Shown here in pieces: positions 35,503 to 48,650 of a stretch of 64,000 nt of DNA. Source of the DNA: Glossina fuscipes. Lineage: Eukaryota > Arthropoda > Insecta > Diptera > Glossinidae. Within the stretch, counting starts at the first letter, position 1. Every line of letters begins with the position of its first letter. The translations under genes were made by a program, and so were the position numbers. Where the stretch lies: contig NW_023998458.1 of the NCBI RefSeq assembly GCF_014805625.2, positions 1,717,480-1,781,479 on the forward strand. Direction: 5' to 3'. The notes beneath the pieces are model-generated. The model saw only the letters and a list, made by a program, of their open reading frames with translations. It was not told the DNA's origin and did no database searches.

Positions 35503-38500
35503 ATTTAAGAATATTCCTCAAAAAGATATAAATGGAGGAAGGACTACAAGCAATGATTTGAGTTTTCCTCCATTTCAAGTGAATCGAAAATTGTTCATAT
35601 CGTACAAGCGGGCGTTACGATTATAATCATTTGCATAATGATAACCTTTCGATTGCAAATTCTTAATTAATACAAGCAACAAGGACATAACTCATATTTT
35701 CAATAGAATACGATCTTGAATGTTAAGAGACTTATCCTCCCTTCTTTATTTTAATGACACGGCCACACAATTCCTTTAACTTTAGACTTATTACTTTTTA
35801 CAATAATACGATCGGGTCTTAAGACCCTTAAGAAGGATTCTCGGATTAGCAAACGCACTGATTAGTTTGCTTTGCTTTTTTTTTAAGATCTGTTGTTGTC
35901 CTTCAGAGAATTTATCTTTGACTCGACAGATGACCTATGATGAAACCTAAAGAGATGCCGCAAGGCGGGTTTCATGATCCTTTATAATACGATTTAATTT
36001 CTATGCACCGTGGTAGATCTATTACTACTTAACCGATCAGCCTAAACTTTCGTCATCCAAAATGTATCTTTGATCAAATTTGGAATTTGTTAGTGTATGA
36101 TTTCATTGCTGTTGGATTTATATTTTGCTTTGCCGATAAACTATTTCTTCGACCTCAGTATTTTTGGTTAATTTCTAAACTTCGTAATTCGACGTCGAAA
36201 GGCGTCATACAAATGACTAATGGACGCGTATGGGAATCGTGGCAATAACTAAAATAAACTTTCTTTCAGTATTACTAATAGAAGGCGAACGGGGTTTCTA
36301 AACATTTAATTTTCATCAGAGCAAAACGATTTCTACCCTCTAAAATTACGAGACATAAACCCAGATCGTAGTAGGTGCTTTTTTATAACGAATCATACCA
36401 CGATGTGAATTGCAGGCACTTATGGAAATCATGGGAATAACCAATATGTACAATTTTTCAGTATTATTAATAAAAGACGATCAGAGTCTGCAGGGTTATC
36501 AGAACGAAACAATTTCTACCCTCTAAAGTCATGAGGCGACAATTCTAATGGCACTATGTCTTTTTATAACGAATCATACCACGATGTGACTTGCAGGCAC
36601 TTATGGAAATCATGGGAATAACCAATATGGTCAATTTTTCAGTATTATTAACAAAAGATCCCAGAGTTATCAGAACGAAACAAATTCTACCTTCCAATGT
36701 CATGAGGCAACAACTCTAATAGCACTACCTGCACTTTTAGGAACTTATGAGAAGCATAGGAATAATTAAGATGTTATTGTTTTTCTTTGTACTCAAACAA
36801 CTTTTGTTATAGATAAACATAAGGTATTACCCACAAGTCATATACATTTAGAGATGCAATTTGAAATGACTAAAAGAATTCAAGTTCAAAAAGTAAATGT
36901 GATTTAAAAATAAATCGAAAAGCTAAACAACGTATTGTAAAGCGCTAAAACATGTTTATAATCCCTTAGAATGTTATGAAAAGAATGTGGTTTCTCAATA
37001 TATCCAAAATAAGTTAGCGCGTTCGAAAAATGTTTAGGAGGCCGCTATAGATCGAAAAGAATTGCTCAATCAACAGCTCTATTATTTTCATCTTTAACAA
37101 GCAAGTCTATGAAGAAGTTTACGTTAAATAAAGTTAAGTTCAGTTAAGGCAAAGTTCAATCAAAGTTTTCCCTTCTCTTAGTATTCTTTACGACTATCTT
37201 TTCAGTAGTTCTCAAGCGTTTCCCAATAAAACCAAGTTGAGAAATTCTCTGTTTTATTTTCAAAAAAAATAAATAAAAAAAATTAATTAAATAAATGAAT
37301 AAATATTAACGATGAAAATTAGTTTAAAGTGAACATTTTTTGATCAATTATACAATAAATAACCATAAGAAAGATATATTATTAATAGAAACAGCAAACA
37401 AAAAAAACAAAAAAATGAAAAAAAAGTGCATAATTTGCCCGAACCGAATAAACGAATGAAACGGAAAGATTTTGTGAAAATTTATGTGTTATGTATTAAA
37501 ATTTTTAATAAAAAAAGAAAAAAAAAAAAATAAAAGAACTTAACGATGCAACAGTTGAAAAGAAATTAAGAAGATATCGATACCTCCTATATATTTGCAT
37601 AAAACGAATGTTATTTGTATGTATGTGGGTGCTTTCCTTACTTTTATAACATTTATGAATAACAAACCGATCATTATTCAAACATATCCTCAATACAATT
37701 AATATCCGATAGGAAACTAATATGTATCGATAATACAAAATATATGCATATGTGTGTATGTATATACAATTGTATCTAGATGTAAATTTGTTTGGGTTTG
37801 TAATTGTTTAAATGTTTTTATTTTAATATTGAAAAAAAAAAAAAAACAAACAAACAAAGACAGACAACACGAAAATTATCAATTAATTGGAATTATTTCT
37901 ACAGTCAGAGAATATTTCTGTTAAAGAAAAAAAAAAGCGAAAAAGTTTTTATTTCCTTGTCTTTTACGTAATTAGTTGGTAGACAGTTAAATTTACATTT
38001 GCTGCTAAATACTAAAAAGTGTTTCTTGTAAATATAAAATATATATATATATATATTTACAATTGCCTGGAAGACATATGGACACAGGCACAATTAGGTT
38101 ATGAGAGTCTTTCTATATTTAATCAAGCATTATTAAAAACTCCCTTTTAAAAAAAAGAAACCGAGACTGAAAGGCTGGCCTTGAAAGGCTTTCAATTAAT
38201 TTGATCGACATCAAAAACATTATTAAAAAATCTTCTCTGGCTTTTCGTGCTTAAAAGTGTTTTTTTCGATTTTTTTCTATATCCATGAACGGACCCTTAC
38301 TTACTCGCCAAACTTTTTGCCTTCTTTACGTCATACTTGGCTTAAAATACTTGTATAATAAATTTTGAACTCATAAATCTTGTCATTCCTTGCCAAGTTT
38401 TTATTCATTGGCTCATCATAGAATTTTCGATAAGTCTCGCAAAAATCATATCATTCGTTAGGAAGGCGTTAGGCATTGATTTATTGAAGGCTTTTAGATG

Positions 38501-38513
38501 TGTCCTGCAACTT
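35503..38513. repeat. 3.0-kb duplicated block, copy 1 (left of the N gap)
   Basis: The block is nearly identical, by eye about 99%, to 38914-41918, with the same order of unique words throughout. It stops at TGCAACTT exactly where the run of N begins. A few substitutions and small A/T-run indels separate the copies. No gene was recognised inside; it contains a degenerate tandem repeat of about 180 bp at 36222-36780. Confidence 0.95.
36222..36780. repeat. degenerate tandem repeat, units about 180 bp
   Basis: Successive units begin with variants of GG(A/C)ACTTATGGAAATCATG near 36222, 36416, 36597 and 36735. They share TTTTTCAGTATTATTAA, TCAGAACGAAACAATTTCTA and TATAACGAATCATACCACGA. The two central units are the most alike. 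The same array recurs at 39633-40190 in the second block copy. Confidence 0.8.
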
Positions 38514-38913
38514 NNNNNNNNNNNNNNNNNNNNNNNNNNNNNNNNNNNNNNNNNNNNNNNNNNNNNNNNNNNNNNNNNNNNNNNNNNNNNNNNNNNNNNN
38601 NNNNNNNNNNNNNNNNNNNNNNNNNNNNNNNNNNNNNNNNNNNNNNNNNNNNNNNNNNNNNNNNNNNNNNNNNNNNNNNNNNNNNNNNNNNNNNNNNNNN
38701 NNNNNNNNNNNNNNNNNNNNNNNNNNNNNNNNNNNNNNNNNNNNNNNNNNNNNNNNNNNNNNNNNNNNNNNNNNNNNNNNNNNNNNNNNNNNNNNNNNNN
38801 NNNNNNNNNNNNNNNNNNNNNNNNNNNNNNNNNNNNNNNNNNNNNNNNNNNNNNNNNNNNNNNNNNNNNNNNNNNNNNNNNNNNNNNNNNNNNNNNNNNN
38901 NNNNNNNNNNNNN
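38514..38913. other. assembly gap, 400 N
   Basis: Exactly 400 undetermined bases. Any open reading frame spanning it is meaningless. Its two edges coincide with the ends of the 3.0-kb duplicated block. Confidence 1.
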
Positions 38914-41900
38914 ATTTAAGAATATTCCTCAAAAAGATATAAATGGAGGAAGGACTACAAGCAATGATTTGAGTTTTCCTCCATTTCAAGTGAATCGAAA
39001 ATTGTTCATATCGTACAAGCGGGCGTTACGATTATAATCATTTGCATAATGATAACCTTTCGATTGCAAATTCTTAATTAATACAAGCAACAAGGACATA
39101 ACTCATATTTTCAATAGAATACGATCTTGAATGTTAAGAGACTTATCCTCCCTTCTTTATTTTAATGACACGGCCACACAATTCCTTTAACTTTAGACTT
39201 ATTACTTTTTACAATAATACGATCGGGTCTTAAGACCCTTAAGAAGGATTCTCGGATTAGCAAACGCACTGATTAGTTTGCTTTGCTTTTTTTTTAAGAT
39301 CTGTTGTTGTCCTTCAGAGAATTTATCTTTGACTCGACAGATGACCTATGATGAAACCTAAAGAGATGCCGCAAGGCGGGTTTCATGATCCTTTATAATA
39401 CGATTTAATTTCTATGCACCGTGGTAGATCTATTACTACTTAACCGATCAGCCTAAACTTTCGTCATCCAAAATGTATCTTTGATCAAATTTGGAATTTG
39501 TTAGTGTATGATTTCATTGCTGTTAGATTTATATTTTGCTTTGCTGATAAACTATTTCTTCGACCTCAGTATTTTTGGTTAATTTCTAAACTTCGTAATT
39601 CGACGTCGAAAGGCGTCATACAAATGACTAATGGACGCGTATGGGAATCGTGGCAATAACTAAAATAAACTTTCTTTCAGTATTACTAATAGAAGGCGAA
39701 CGGGGTTTCTAAACATTTAATTTTCATCAGAGCAAAACGATTTCTACCCTCTAAAATTACGAGACATAAACCCAGATCGTAGTAGGTGCTTTTTTATAAC
39801 GAATCATACCACGATGTGAATTGCAGGCACTTATGGAAATCATGGGAATAACCAATATGTACAATTTTTCAGTATTATTAATAAAAGACGATCAGAGTCT
39901 GCAGGGTTATCAGAACGAAACAATTTCTACCCTCTAAAGTCATGAGGCGACAATTCTAATGGCACTATGTCTTTTTATAACGAATCATACCACGATGTGA
40001 CTTGCAGGCACTTATGGAAATCATGGGAATAACCAATATGGTCAATTTTTCAGTATTATTAACAAAAGATCCCAGAGTTATCAGAACGAAACAAATTCTA
40101 CCTTCCAATGTCATGAGGCAACAACTCTAATAGCACTACCTGCACTTTTAGGAACTTATGAGAAGCATAGGAATAATTAAGATGTTATTGTTTTTCTTTG
40201 TACTCAAACTACTTTTGTTATAGATAAACATAAGGTATTACCCACAAGTCATATACATTTAGAGATGCAATTTGAAATGACTAAAAAAATGCAAGTTCAA
40301 AAAGTAAATGTGATTTAAAAATAAATCGAAAAGATAAACAACGTATTGTAAAGCGCTAAAACTTGTTTATAATCCCTTAGAATGTTATGAAAAGAATGTG
40401 GTTTCTCAATATATCCAAAATAAGTTAGCGCGTTCGAAAAATGTTTAGGAGGCCGCTATAGATCGAAAAGAATTGCTCAATCAACAGCTCTATTATTTTC
40501 ATCTTTAACAAGCAAGTCTATGAAGAAGTTTACGTTAAATAATAGTTAAGTTCAGTTAAGGCAAAGTTCAATCAAAGTTTTCCCTTCTCTTAGTATTCTT
40601 TACGACTATCTTTTCAGTAGTTCTCAAGCGTTTCCCAATAAAACCAAGTTGAGAAATTCTCTGTTTTATTTTCAAAAAAAATAAATAAAAAAAATTAATT
40701 AAATAAATGAATAAATATTAACGATGAAAATTAGTTTAAAGTGAACATTTTTTGATCAATTATACAATAAATAACCATAAGAAAGATATATTATTAATAG
40801 AAACAGCAAACAAAAAAAATGAAAAAAAAGTGCATAATTTGCCCGAACCGAATAAACGAATGAAACGGAAAGATTTTGTGAAAATTTATGTGTTATGTAT
40901 TAAAATTTTTAATAAAAAAAGAAAAAAAAAAAAATAAAAGAACTTAACGATGCAACAGTTGAAAAGAAATTAAGAAGATATCGATACCTCCTATATATTT
41001 GCATAAAACGAATGTTATTTGTATGTATGTGGGTGCTTTCCTTACTTTTATAACATTTATGAATAACAAACCGATCATTATTCAAACATATCCTCAATAC
41101 AATTAATATCCGATAGGAAACTAATATGTATCGATAATACAAAATATATGCATATGTGTGTATGTATATACAATTGTATCTAGATGTAAATTTGTTTGGG
41201 TTTGTAATTGTTTAAATGTTTTTATTTTAATATTGAAAAAAAAAAAAAAAACAAACAAACAAAGACAGACAACACGAAAATTATCAATTAATTGGAATTA
41301 TTTCTACAGTCAGAGAATATTTCTGTTAAAGAAAAAAAAAAGCGAAAAAGTTTTTATTTCCTTGTCTTTTACGTAATTAGTTGGTAGACAGTTAAATTTA
41401 CATTTGCTGCTAAATACTAAAAAGTGTTTCTTTTAAATATAAAATATATATATATATATATTTACAATTGCCTGGAAGACATATGGACACAGGCACAATT
41501 AGGTTATGAGAGTCTTTCTATATTTAATCAAGCATTATTAAAAACTCCCTTTTAAAAAAAAGAAACCGAGACTGAAAGGCTGGCCTTGAAAGGCTTTCAA
41601 TTAATTTGATCGACATCAAAAACATTATCAAAAAATCTTCTCTGGCTTTACGTGCTTAAAAGTGTTTTTTTCGATTTTTTTCTATATTCATGAACGGACC
41701 CTTACTTACTCGCCAAACTTTTTGCCTTCTTTACGTCATACTTGGCTTAAAATACTTGTATAATAAATTTTGAACTCATAAATCTTGTCATTCCTTGCCA
41801 AGTTTTTATTCATTGGCTCATCATAGAATTTTCGATAAGTCTCGCAAAAATCATATCATTCGTTAGGAAGACGTTAGGCATTGATTTATTGAAGGCTTTT

Positions 41901-41918
41901 AGATGTGTCCTGCAACTT
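38914..41918. repeat. 3.0-kb duplicated block, copy 2 (right of the N gap)
   Basis: It begins at ATTTAAGAATATTCC directly after the gap and ends at TGCAACTT, after which the sequence is unique (AAGCTATATC). It differs from copy 1 at isolated positions, such as one G/A near 39526 and one C/T near 39546, and in A-run lengths, as two haplotypes would. Confidence 0.95.
39633..40190. repeat. degenerate tandem repeat, units about 180 bp (second block copy)
   Basis: Same array as in the left block copy, shifted by 3411 bp, with the same unit order. It adds no independent evidence, because it belongs to the duplicated block. Confidence 0.8.
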
Positions 41919-42939
41919 AAGCTATATCAATACTCGACTAAAAGCTTAATCTATTTCAAGGAGATATATTGCTAAGATCTTACATTTTCTTTCTAGACCA
42001 TATATAGTTTGTTACTTGATCAACTTGGTCCAAACCATTTCCAATACAAGTTATCCATTTCTTAAATTGGAGCGATTAAAAAAATTTCCAGTACAATAAT
42101 ATTTGAAGGACTAACTGGTGCAGTTTTAGACTAAATTTAAGATGGCCCTGGTAAATATTTGTTTCAAGTTTAACAAATTTTTAGACACATAACGTATCTT
42201 CCTGTGGGAAATGTACAAAATTGTTTCTAACACTCTGTCTTGTTTACCTTATGAGTAATAAGCAGAAAACTTAAAAGAATTGAAAAAAATAAAAAGTTGA
42301 TCACTTATAACTTTGCTTGGGCGTGGCCATCTTTGTCCATTCTTTTACATAAATAGTACGGTCATCCATAAAGTAAATATAGAAAATTTCAGGTTTCTAT
42401 CTTCTATAAGTTATGCGTAATAAGTAAAAAACCACGAATTTTTGGTTGGAGCAACAGATAAGCTTTCGGTTTACAGTTTACACTTTACTGTGGGCCTGTG
42501 CTTTAACGAATTGCTTCCATTTTCAATGCCAACGTGCATACAAGAAGTTGCAATGTGTTGCTCACATTTGAAGCCGGTAGCTTCACTTTTGCGATCAGAA
42601 CACTGTTTACCACAGTCAGACAGACATTCGGACATGTTTTAATTAGCGCCGATCAAGAATATATACACTCTATGAGGTCTCTGAGGTTTCCTTCTGAACG
42701 TTGCAAGCGTTCTGACGAAATGAGTACATCTTTTTAATTATCGAACCTCTTCTATATAGGTTATACGAGCTTATTTTTTATTGATTCCCTTTTCAAAATT
42801 GTATAAAACTAAAAACCAAAAACCTATGCATGCTAAGCTGGACAATAAGAGAACTTGTGATTGCCAGAACTGTGTGATAAGTCGCGAGTAAAATTCTAAT
42901 GTTATGTGCGCCTCTCCGAGCTATTTTTCATTTCGCTTC

Positions 42940-42970
<31 letters not shown>

Positions 42971-45900
42971 CGACATTTTAATTAACTTACAAAAATTAAG
43001 TAAATGGACTAATTCTCTGACAAAACGGCCCTTTTCGAAGTTTTAAATGTTTTTATTAATAATATATGAAATTTTTCATATTTTCAAATTTTTAATTGAA
43101 TTACATTTTTAGTATAAACTATTACATATATAAAATAAGTTAATAGCAACTAAGAGGACAATAATTGCAAAAAAAAAACTAATTTTTGTACTTAATTGAA
43201 AATTTTGAATTTATTTCTAGCAGCTCCACATATATAAAGCAGATTTTACAAAATATTATATAAATATTGCAAAGCAGAACTAAAAAGAAAAGAAAAAAAT
43301 CATAAATAAGTTAATAAGCTGCTCATCTAGTTTAGCTGAACAATTATGACACTTTGAAAATATATATATATTTGAACGAGACATGTTCTTTTTCTATAAA
43401 TTTTTTTATATATATAATTTTTATGGCAATAGTTTAAAGAGGAAGAAAGAAGGCATATAATGTATAATCGATATACGCACAAAAGTCCTTTTATGAAATA
43501 TGAATAATAGTAAAAAAAAAAATATATTATTATTTCTTGAAGAAACTATGCAACCAAGACGTTAAGACAAAATTAAAAGCAAAAATAAAACAAACAAGCG
43601 AGAGCCCTCAGAGCAATCTTTACTATTCATTCAATGTCGGTTGATTTGTCGGTTACTTTGGTTTCCTTCGACAGGGAAGGGAGTGTATATTAGTTTTTTT
43701 TTAAATTTTTTTATTCAGCCGTGGTATAAATAGAAGAGAGGGGATATTAAGTCAAGTCAATAAGAAATCTCCTTAATGCGCTGAAAATATTGGGGATTGA
43801 TATATGATAGAAATGTGATTCTGGCCTCAAAGTACGTCATGTATTTATTTATGAACTAAAGGATGCATGGCTATATATAGATTATAGTATATATTACATA
43901 AAGGACGTTGCGAGAGTCTTTTAATAGATTCAACAGATATCAAGATGGTCTCTTCTCAGCGCTTTCTATCTAACTCACTAGAATGCATCCTATGCTTGCC
44001 TTTTTACATACGCTATTTTATTGGGCCAAATGGAGCTCTTTTCAGTCTTGATTTCGCTCAGAAAGATACGAGCGCCATACTGAATTTTATAGATAACTGA
44101 AGTTTCTTTTTGATTATGAGCCTGCCAATAGAACGGATGGCAAAATTCGATAACTTAATGCCTAGATCGTCACTTGCCTTGTCATTAGTAATGATTAATA
44201 AGAATTTATTGAAAATTCTAACTTTTTTTGTTTAATTGGCTGACATTAACGAAGCTTTGCAATCTCGGTTTTGATCCCATTTTTTTGACGACAATTTTCT
44301 AACTAACAACAACTAATAGGTGCAAAAACCGACAGTGGGACGGACAATTATCCGGCATCAACGCTTACAAACATACGCGCAAAAAACACACACAATTATA
44401 TATAAAGGCATAGATGCACAAAAACAGAAACGTACACATATGTTACGCCTTTTGCACTCCCTGCCACATGTGTTTACATTTGAAAAAGGAAACGAAGAAT
44501 TTCATATAAGGCTTGTGTTATAGTTTCTCGCTTGTTTGAAGCTTCGAATGTGGTTTTTACAGTGTCTTTTTTTTATATTTTGCTTTATTTTTTAAATGTT
44601 TTTTTTTTTATAAAACTAATAATTAATGTCGTTAATAAAATTATTACCAAAAAAAAGAAAAAGATGTCCTTTAGATAGAATTACTTATTTTCTTTAAATT
44701 AGTAGAAAAATTTAATAATAATAATAATAACTAATTGCAAACTCCTCTAAGTAAACAATAATAACAAATTAATTAAGAAAAAAGAAAATCTTAATAAATT
44801 CATAATATGCATGATTTTTTCTTCACTCTTCTTAAAAAAAAAAAAGAAAAAAAAAACATTTTTCACTTCTTGACAATACATGAACATTATATAACAAAAC
44901 ATTTGAAGCAACATATACACATAAAACTCATAAATCTTACAAAGAGTTTTTATCATTAGACTTAAAAATAAAAAGAAAAGTATGTTAGAGATGAAAGTTG
45001 AAGAAAGAGAATAGAGACGAAATAAATCAAGATAAATCGAATCGTTTTGATACCCATCACATAAGCGAAAATATCTTAAGAAGGCTGAAAATATAAAATA
45101 CATTCAATTATTTTCTAAGTACTTACTTTCCAAAGCTTCACATTCCAAGGACTGGTAAAAATTTTATGCAGAAATCACTTGTGCAAAACCATCGCCAATT
45201 TCTGTTCAACTTAATAAATATTTGAACTTCTCTTCACAGATTGCCGTTTCAGCATCCTAACATTGCAACTAATATCTGACAAAATTCTCCTTAATATTCT
45301 TCTGCCTTTCTTTGCTCCCTTTGACAGAAAATTTTGCTCAGTACTTACCGCTTAATATGTGTTTCGGGTGACGGGTATAAAAAAAATTTGTAAATAACAA
45401 AATTCTCAGAATTCATAAAAAGACAATAATAATAATCAAACTTTTTAAAAATTCCACTTCACTAATGATAATAAATTTTTAAAAATAATTAAATAATAAA
45501 TATATGAAAATTTTCAAAACAAAAAATATACTTCAGTTCTTTTATAATTTTTCCAAATGTTGGCGGAAAGTTTTTTTTTTCTCAAGGAGAGCTAATAAAA
45601 AAACAATTAAAAAATGTTTAATTTAAAATGTAATAACAAATTCTTGACAATAATACTTAAATCATGAGACAATAATACAATAATACATATATATACACAT
45701 TACATATACATATAATCATACAAAAACCAAGTCAATCAACTTCCAAATCAATGCATGAGAAAAGTCTAAACAAAAAAAAAAAAAACAAAATTATATCAAA
45801 AATCAGCTTATGGCAGAAACAAAGAAAATTATAATAATTAAATAAAGACTATTTTAAAACAAAAGTAAAAGAGAGATCTCTGAATTTTCTTAAATCAAAG

Positions 45901-46729
45901 TTACACATCTAAACAAAATTGTCTTTAACCACAAACGTACACGCGAACACCAACATTTATATACAAAAAATCACAAAACTACGATTCATATAAAACACAA
46001 TAAATGTAAAAATAAAAGTTATTAAAAATTTAACACAAATGTTTTCAATAAATTAATAAAAAAAATATGCAAAAAAATAAACACAAAATAATTATATTTT
46101 CCTGCACCGATAACAAGTAAGTAAAAGTAAAAACTGGAGACAACAATGCTTAGGTTGCGAAAGGATATTTTCGATTACTTTTAAGGGAAAGTTAGATAAA
46201 GAAAGTATACCAAAGCTGTGATTATCCATTCCATAAACTTATTTAATAACCTGTTTTCGTACTTCCTTCATCATTTACCAAGGCACTAACAGTCGTTGAG
46301 GAAAACAAAATCGATAACATAGTGTAAGTCATTCCTGACCTTAGATATTCTAATAATTTGTTTGGCTCTCATTTTATATTATCATGTTCCCTAAAGATCT
46401 AATAAAATGAACTCATCTGTAAACTGACATGAAAATTCGCATCACACAGCCTGTAATCATAAGATTTTTGAATCAACGAATTTCGGCAATTTTTTTTTTT
46501 AATCATGGGTAAATTGTAAGTGTGATATAATGACTAGTATCGCTGAATTTCCAATATTTTGAGTCAATTCGATTTTAATTTCTTAATCGTTTTCAAATTT
46601 ATTTTGTACAATATTTTTTTCACTGTAACACTTCCATTACAATTATAAAAAAACTGTAACATATGTCAACATGAAAGCGTTATAAAAATTGAAAGATTCC
46701 TATTTTCCTTAAAAAATACATTCGCTTCG
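41919..46729. other. unique AT-rich intergenic stretch without recognised genes
   Basis: No frame here shows a domain I recognise. The longest frames are 118 and 72 codons; the former is phenylalanine/leucine rich from T/A runs. A run of about 22 A lies at 42949-42970 and a short (AAT)n at 44715-44730. Confidence 0.55.
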
Positions 46730-48650
46730 CTCTCCAATACTGTTTAAAACAACCTATGCACGAATTAACAGTGTATAAGAAAACACCTCTGATAATTATT
46801 ATCTCAAATCTATTCGTATAGTTGCAAAATATTTCATTAATTTACAAATAAAAGGATATAAGTAGAGTTGTGGTAACGGTAACTAATAAGTGTTGTATGC
46901 AGTCTTCACAGATCGTGCATGCAATTGAAGTAAAAGCAAATATATTCTCTTTTCTGTCTATTTGCTCTATCTCCTTGCAATCTCAGATTTTTATTCTCTT
47001 CATTACTTCACTTTGAAAAATGTAGTTCTTATTAGCACATTATAGAGAATAGATGTTCTAAGTTTATGTGGAGTTCATAAAAAAAATATTGAATCGAAAA
47101 TGTTAGAAATTAAAAATGAAAGTAAATATTAAAATATATAAAGAATATATAGAAAAGTTCGTTTTTAGTGCGAAAATGAAAATGTCGGAGTCTCGTTGGA
47201 GTCGTTATCGGTGTTTTCGTGCACATAAACGAATTTGCCCGCGAAAAAATACGAAAGTAAAATCCCACAAAACTAAATGAACTATTATGATTAAACAAAT
47301 AAAATAAAAAAAAAATTAGAAATCAAATGTGTTCGTAAAAGAGTAAATGGTTAAAATTCTTTCTTAAATAAAAGCTGACGTGCGGTTTAGGTTTTCAAAC
47401 TACATATTAACATTCATATATACATATTTAGGATTAATTACTTTAAAAAAAAATTCTGCCCGCCATTTTACTGCAAAGGTTTATTGCTTTTACATAAATT
47501 ACTATTTTCATTTCTGGAAAAAGCAACAAGTGCATTTAACGTGGATTTTCTGTTATGTATATTGCATAGGATAGGGAAATGGTGATAAAATTCCAATTTC
47601 TAAATATAATCTCTCTCAGATTATTGGTAAATTTTGGTTGCCGAATTTATATGGCCAGCTTAAGAGACTAATGCGGTATGCATTAAGTTATCCTTCGTTT
47701 ATGATTTCCGTTTTCGAAATTAGAGTGAAACCCTATATACGAATTAACAAGCCACAGAAAACAAGTCATCTAGAAGTATAAATAAACAAATCAAAAATTA
47801 TATACGTTTTAGTCTGATACTCTGATAAATATTATCTCAAACATATGCATTTGCATGTGCAAAATATTTCATTAAGCGGAATGTATAAACATGTATGAAT
47901 TTTTACAGAGAGCATAGTCATTTAATATAAAACAAAGAAGTTCTCTTTAATCGTACTGTTTTCTCTTTGCATTTTACAGTAACAATGCAGTGAGAGAATT
48001 ATGCTAGAATTTTATTCTTTGCATCTTTGACTTTGAAAAATTCCTTTAATTCTTATTAGCACATTATAGAGAAAAGACGTTGTAATTTTATATGGAGTTC
48101 GTAAAAAAATTGTTAATTCAAAATGAAATTAAAACAAAAAATGCTAAATTTTGAAATATGTAAAGAATATTAGCGGCTGATTTGAAATTTATCGTGGAAA
48201 AGTTAAACTTAATTCGTTTTTAGCGTGAATAAAATATGCCGCAAAAAAAAAATGTCGATGCTAAGATGTTTTGTTTCGTGCATAAACGAACTTGTTCGCG
48301 AAAAGGTTACGAAAACCATCTCGTTGGAAATATATTGAGTGTTAAAATATAATAAGTATAAGTTATTCTTTCGAAATTTATTTGCGAAAAAGTTAAAATT
48401 AATTCATATTTAATATAAATAAAATACGGAGCCGAAAAAAGAAAAAAATCGCCAGAGTGTTGTCTTTGTTTGATCGGTCAAAAAAAGTTAAAATTAGTTC
48501 GTTTTTAATGAGAATAAAATATAGAGTAAAAAAAAAATCAGTGTATCACTGGTGTCCTTTACGGCGTTTTCATGTGCATGAACGAATTTGCTCGCGAGAA
48601 AAACATGCAGAAGTCGACGCGCATAAAATTAGATATAATAAATAATACAT
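46730..48650. repeat. degenerate tandem duplication of about 1 kb with shorter internal repeats
   Basis: The segment at 46741-47280 recurs in order at 47722-48320: ACGAATTAACA, CTGATAA.TATTATCTCAAA, GCAAAATATTTCATTAA, CACATTATAGAGAA, TGGAGTT. An inner motif of about 100-140 bp (GTTAAAATTAATTCGTTTTTA followed by a CATAAACGAATTTG.. CGCGA block) appears near 47155, 48195, 48380 and 48485. No conserved coding frame runs through it. Confidence 0.75.

Noticed and set aside
38405..39037. Long frames spanning the N gap
   Set aside because: They consist mostly of undetermined residues across 400 N and carry no information.
42442..42737. Two overlapping plus-strand frames (66 and 67 codons)
   Set aside because: Two frames over the same bases, neither with a recognised motif; likely chance in a slightly GC-richer patch.
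44747..45103. 118-codon minus-strand frame
   Set aside because: Phe/Leu/Ile-rich product of A/T runs, with no domain or conserved start.
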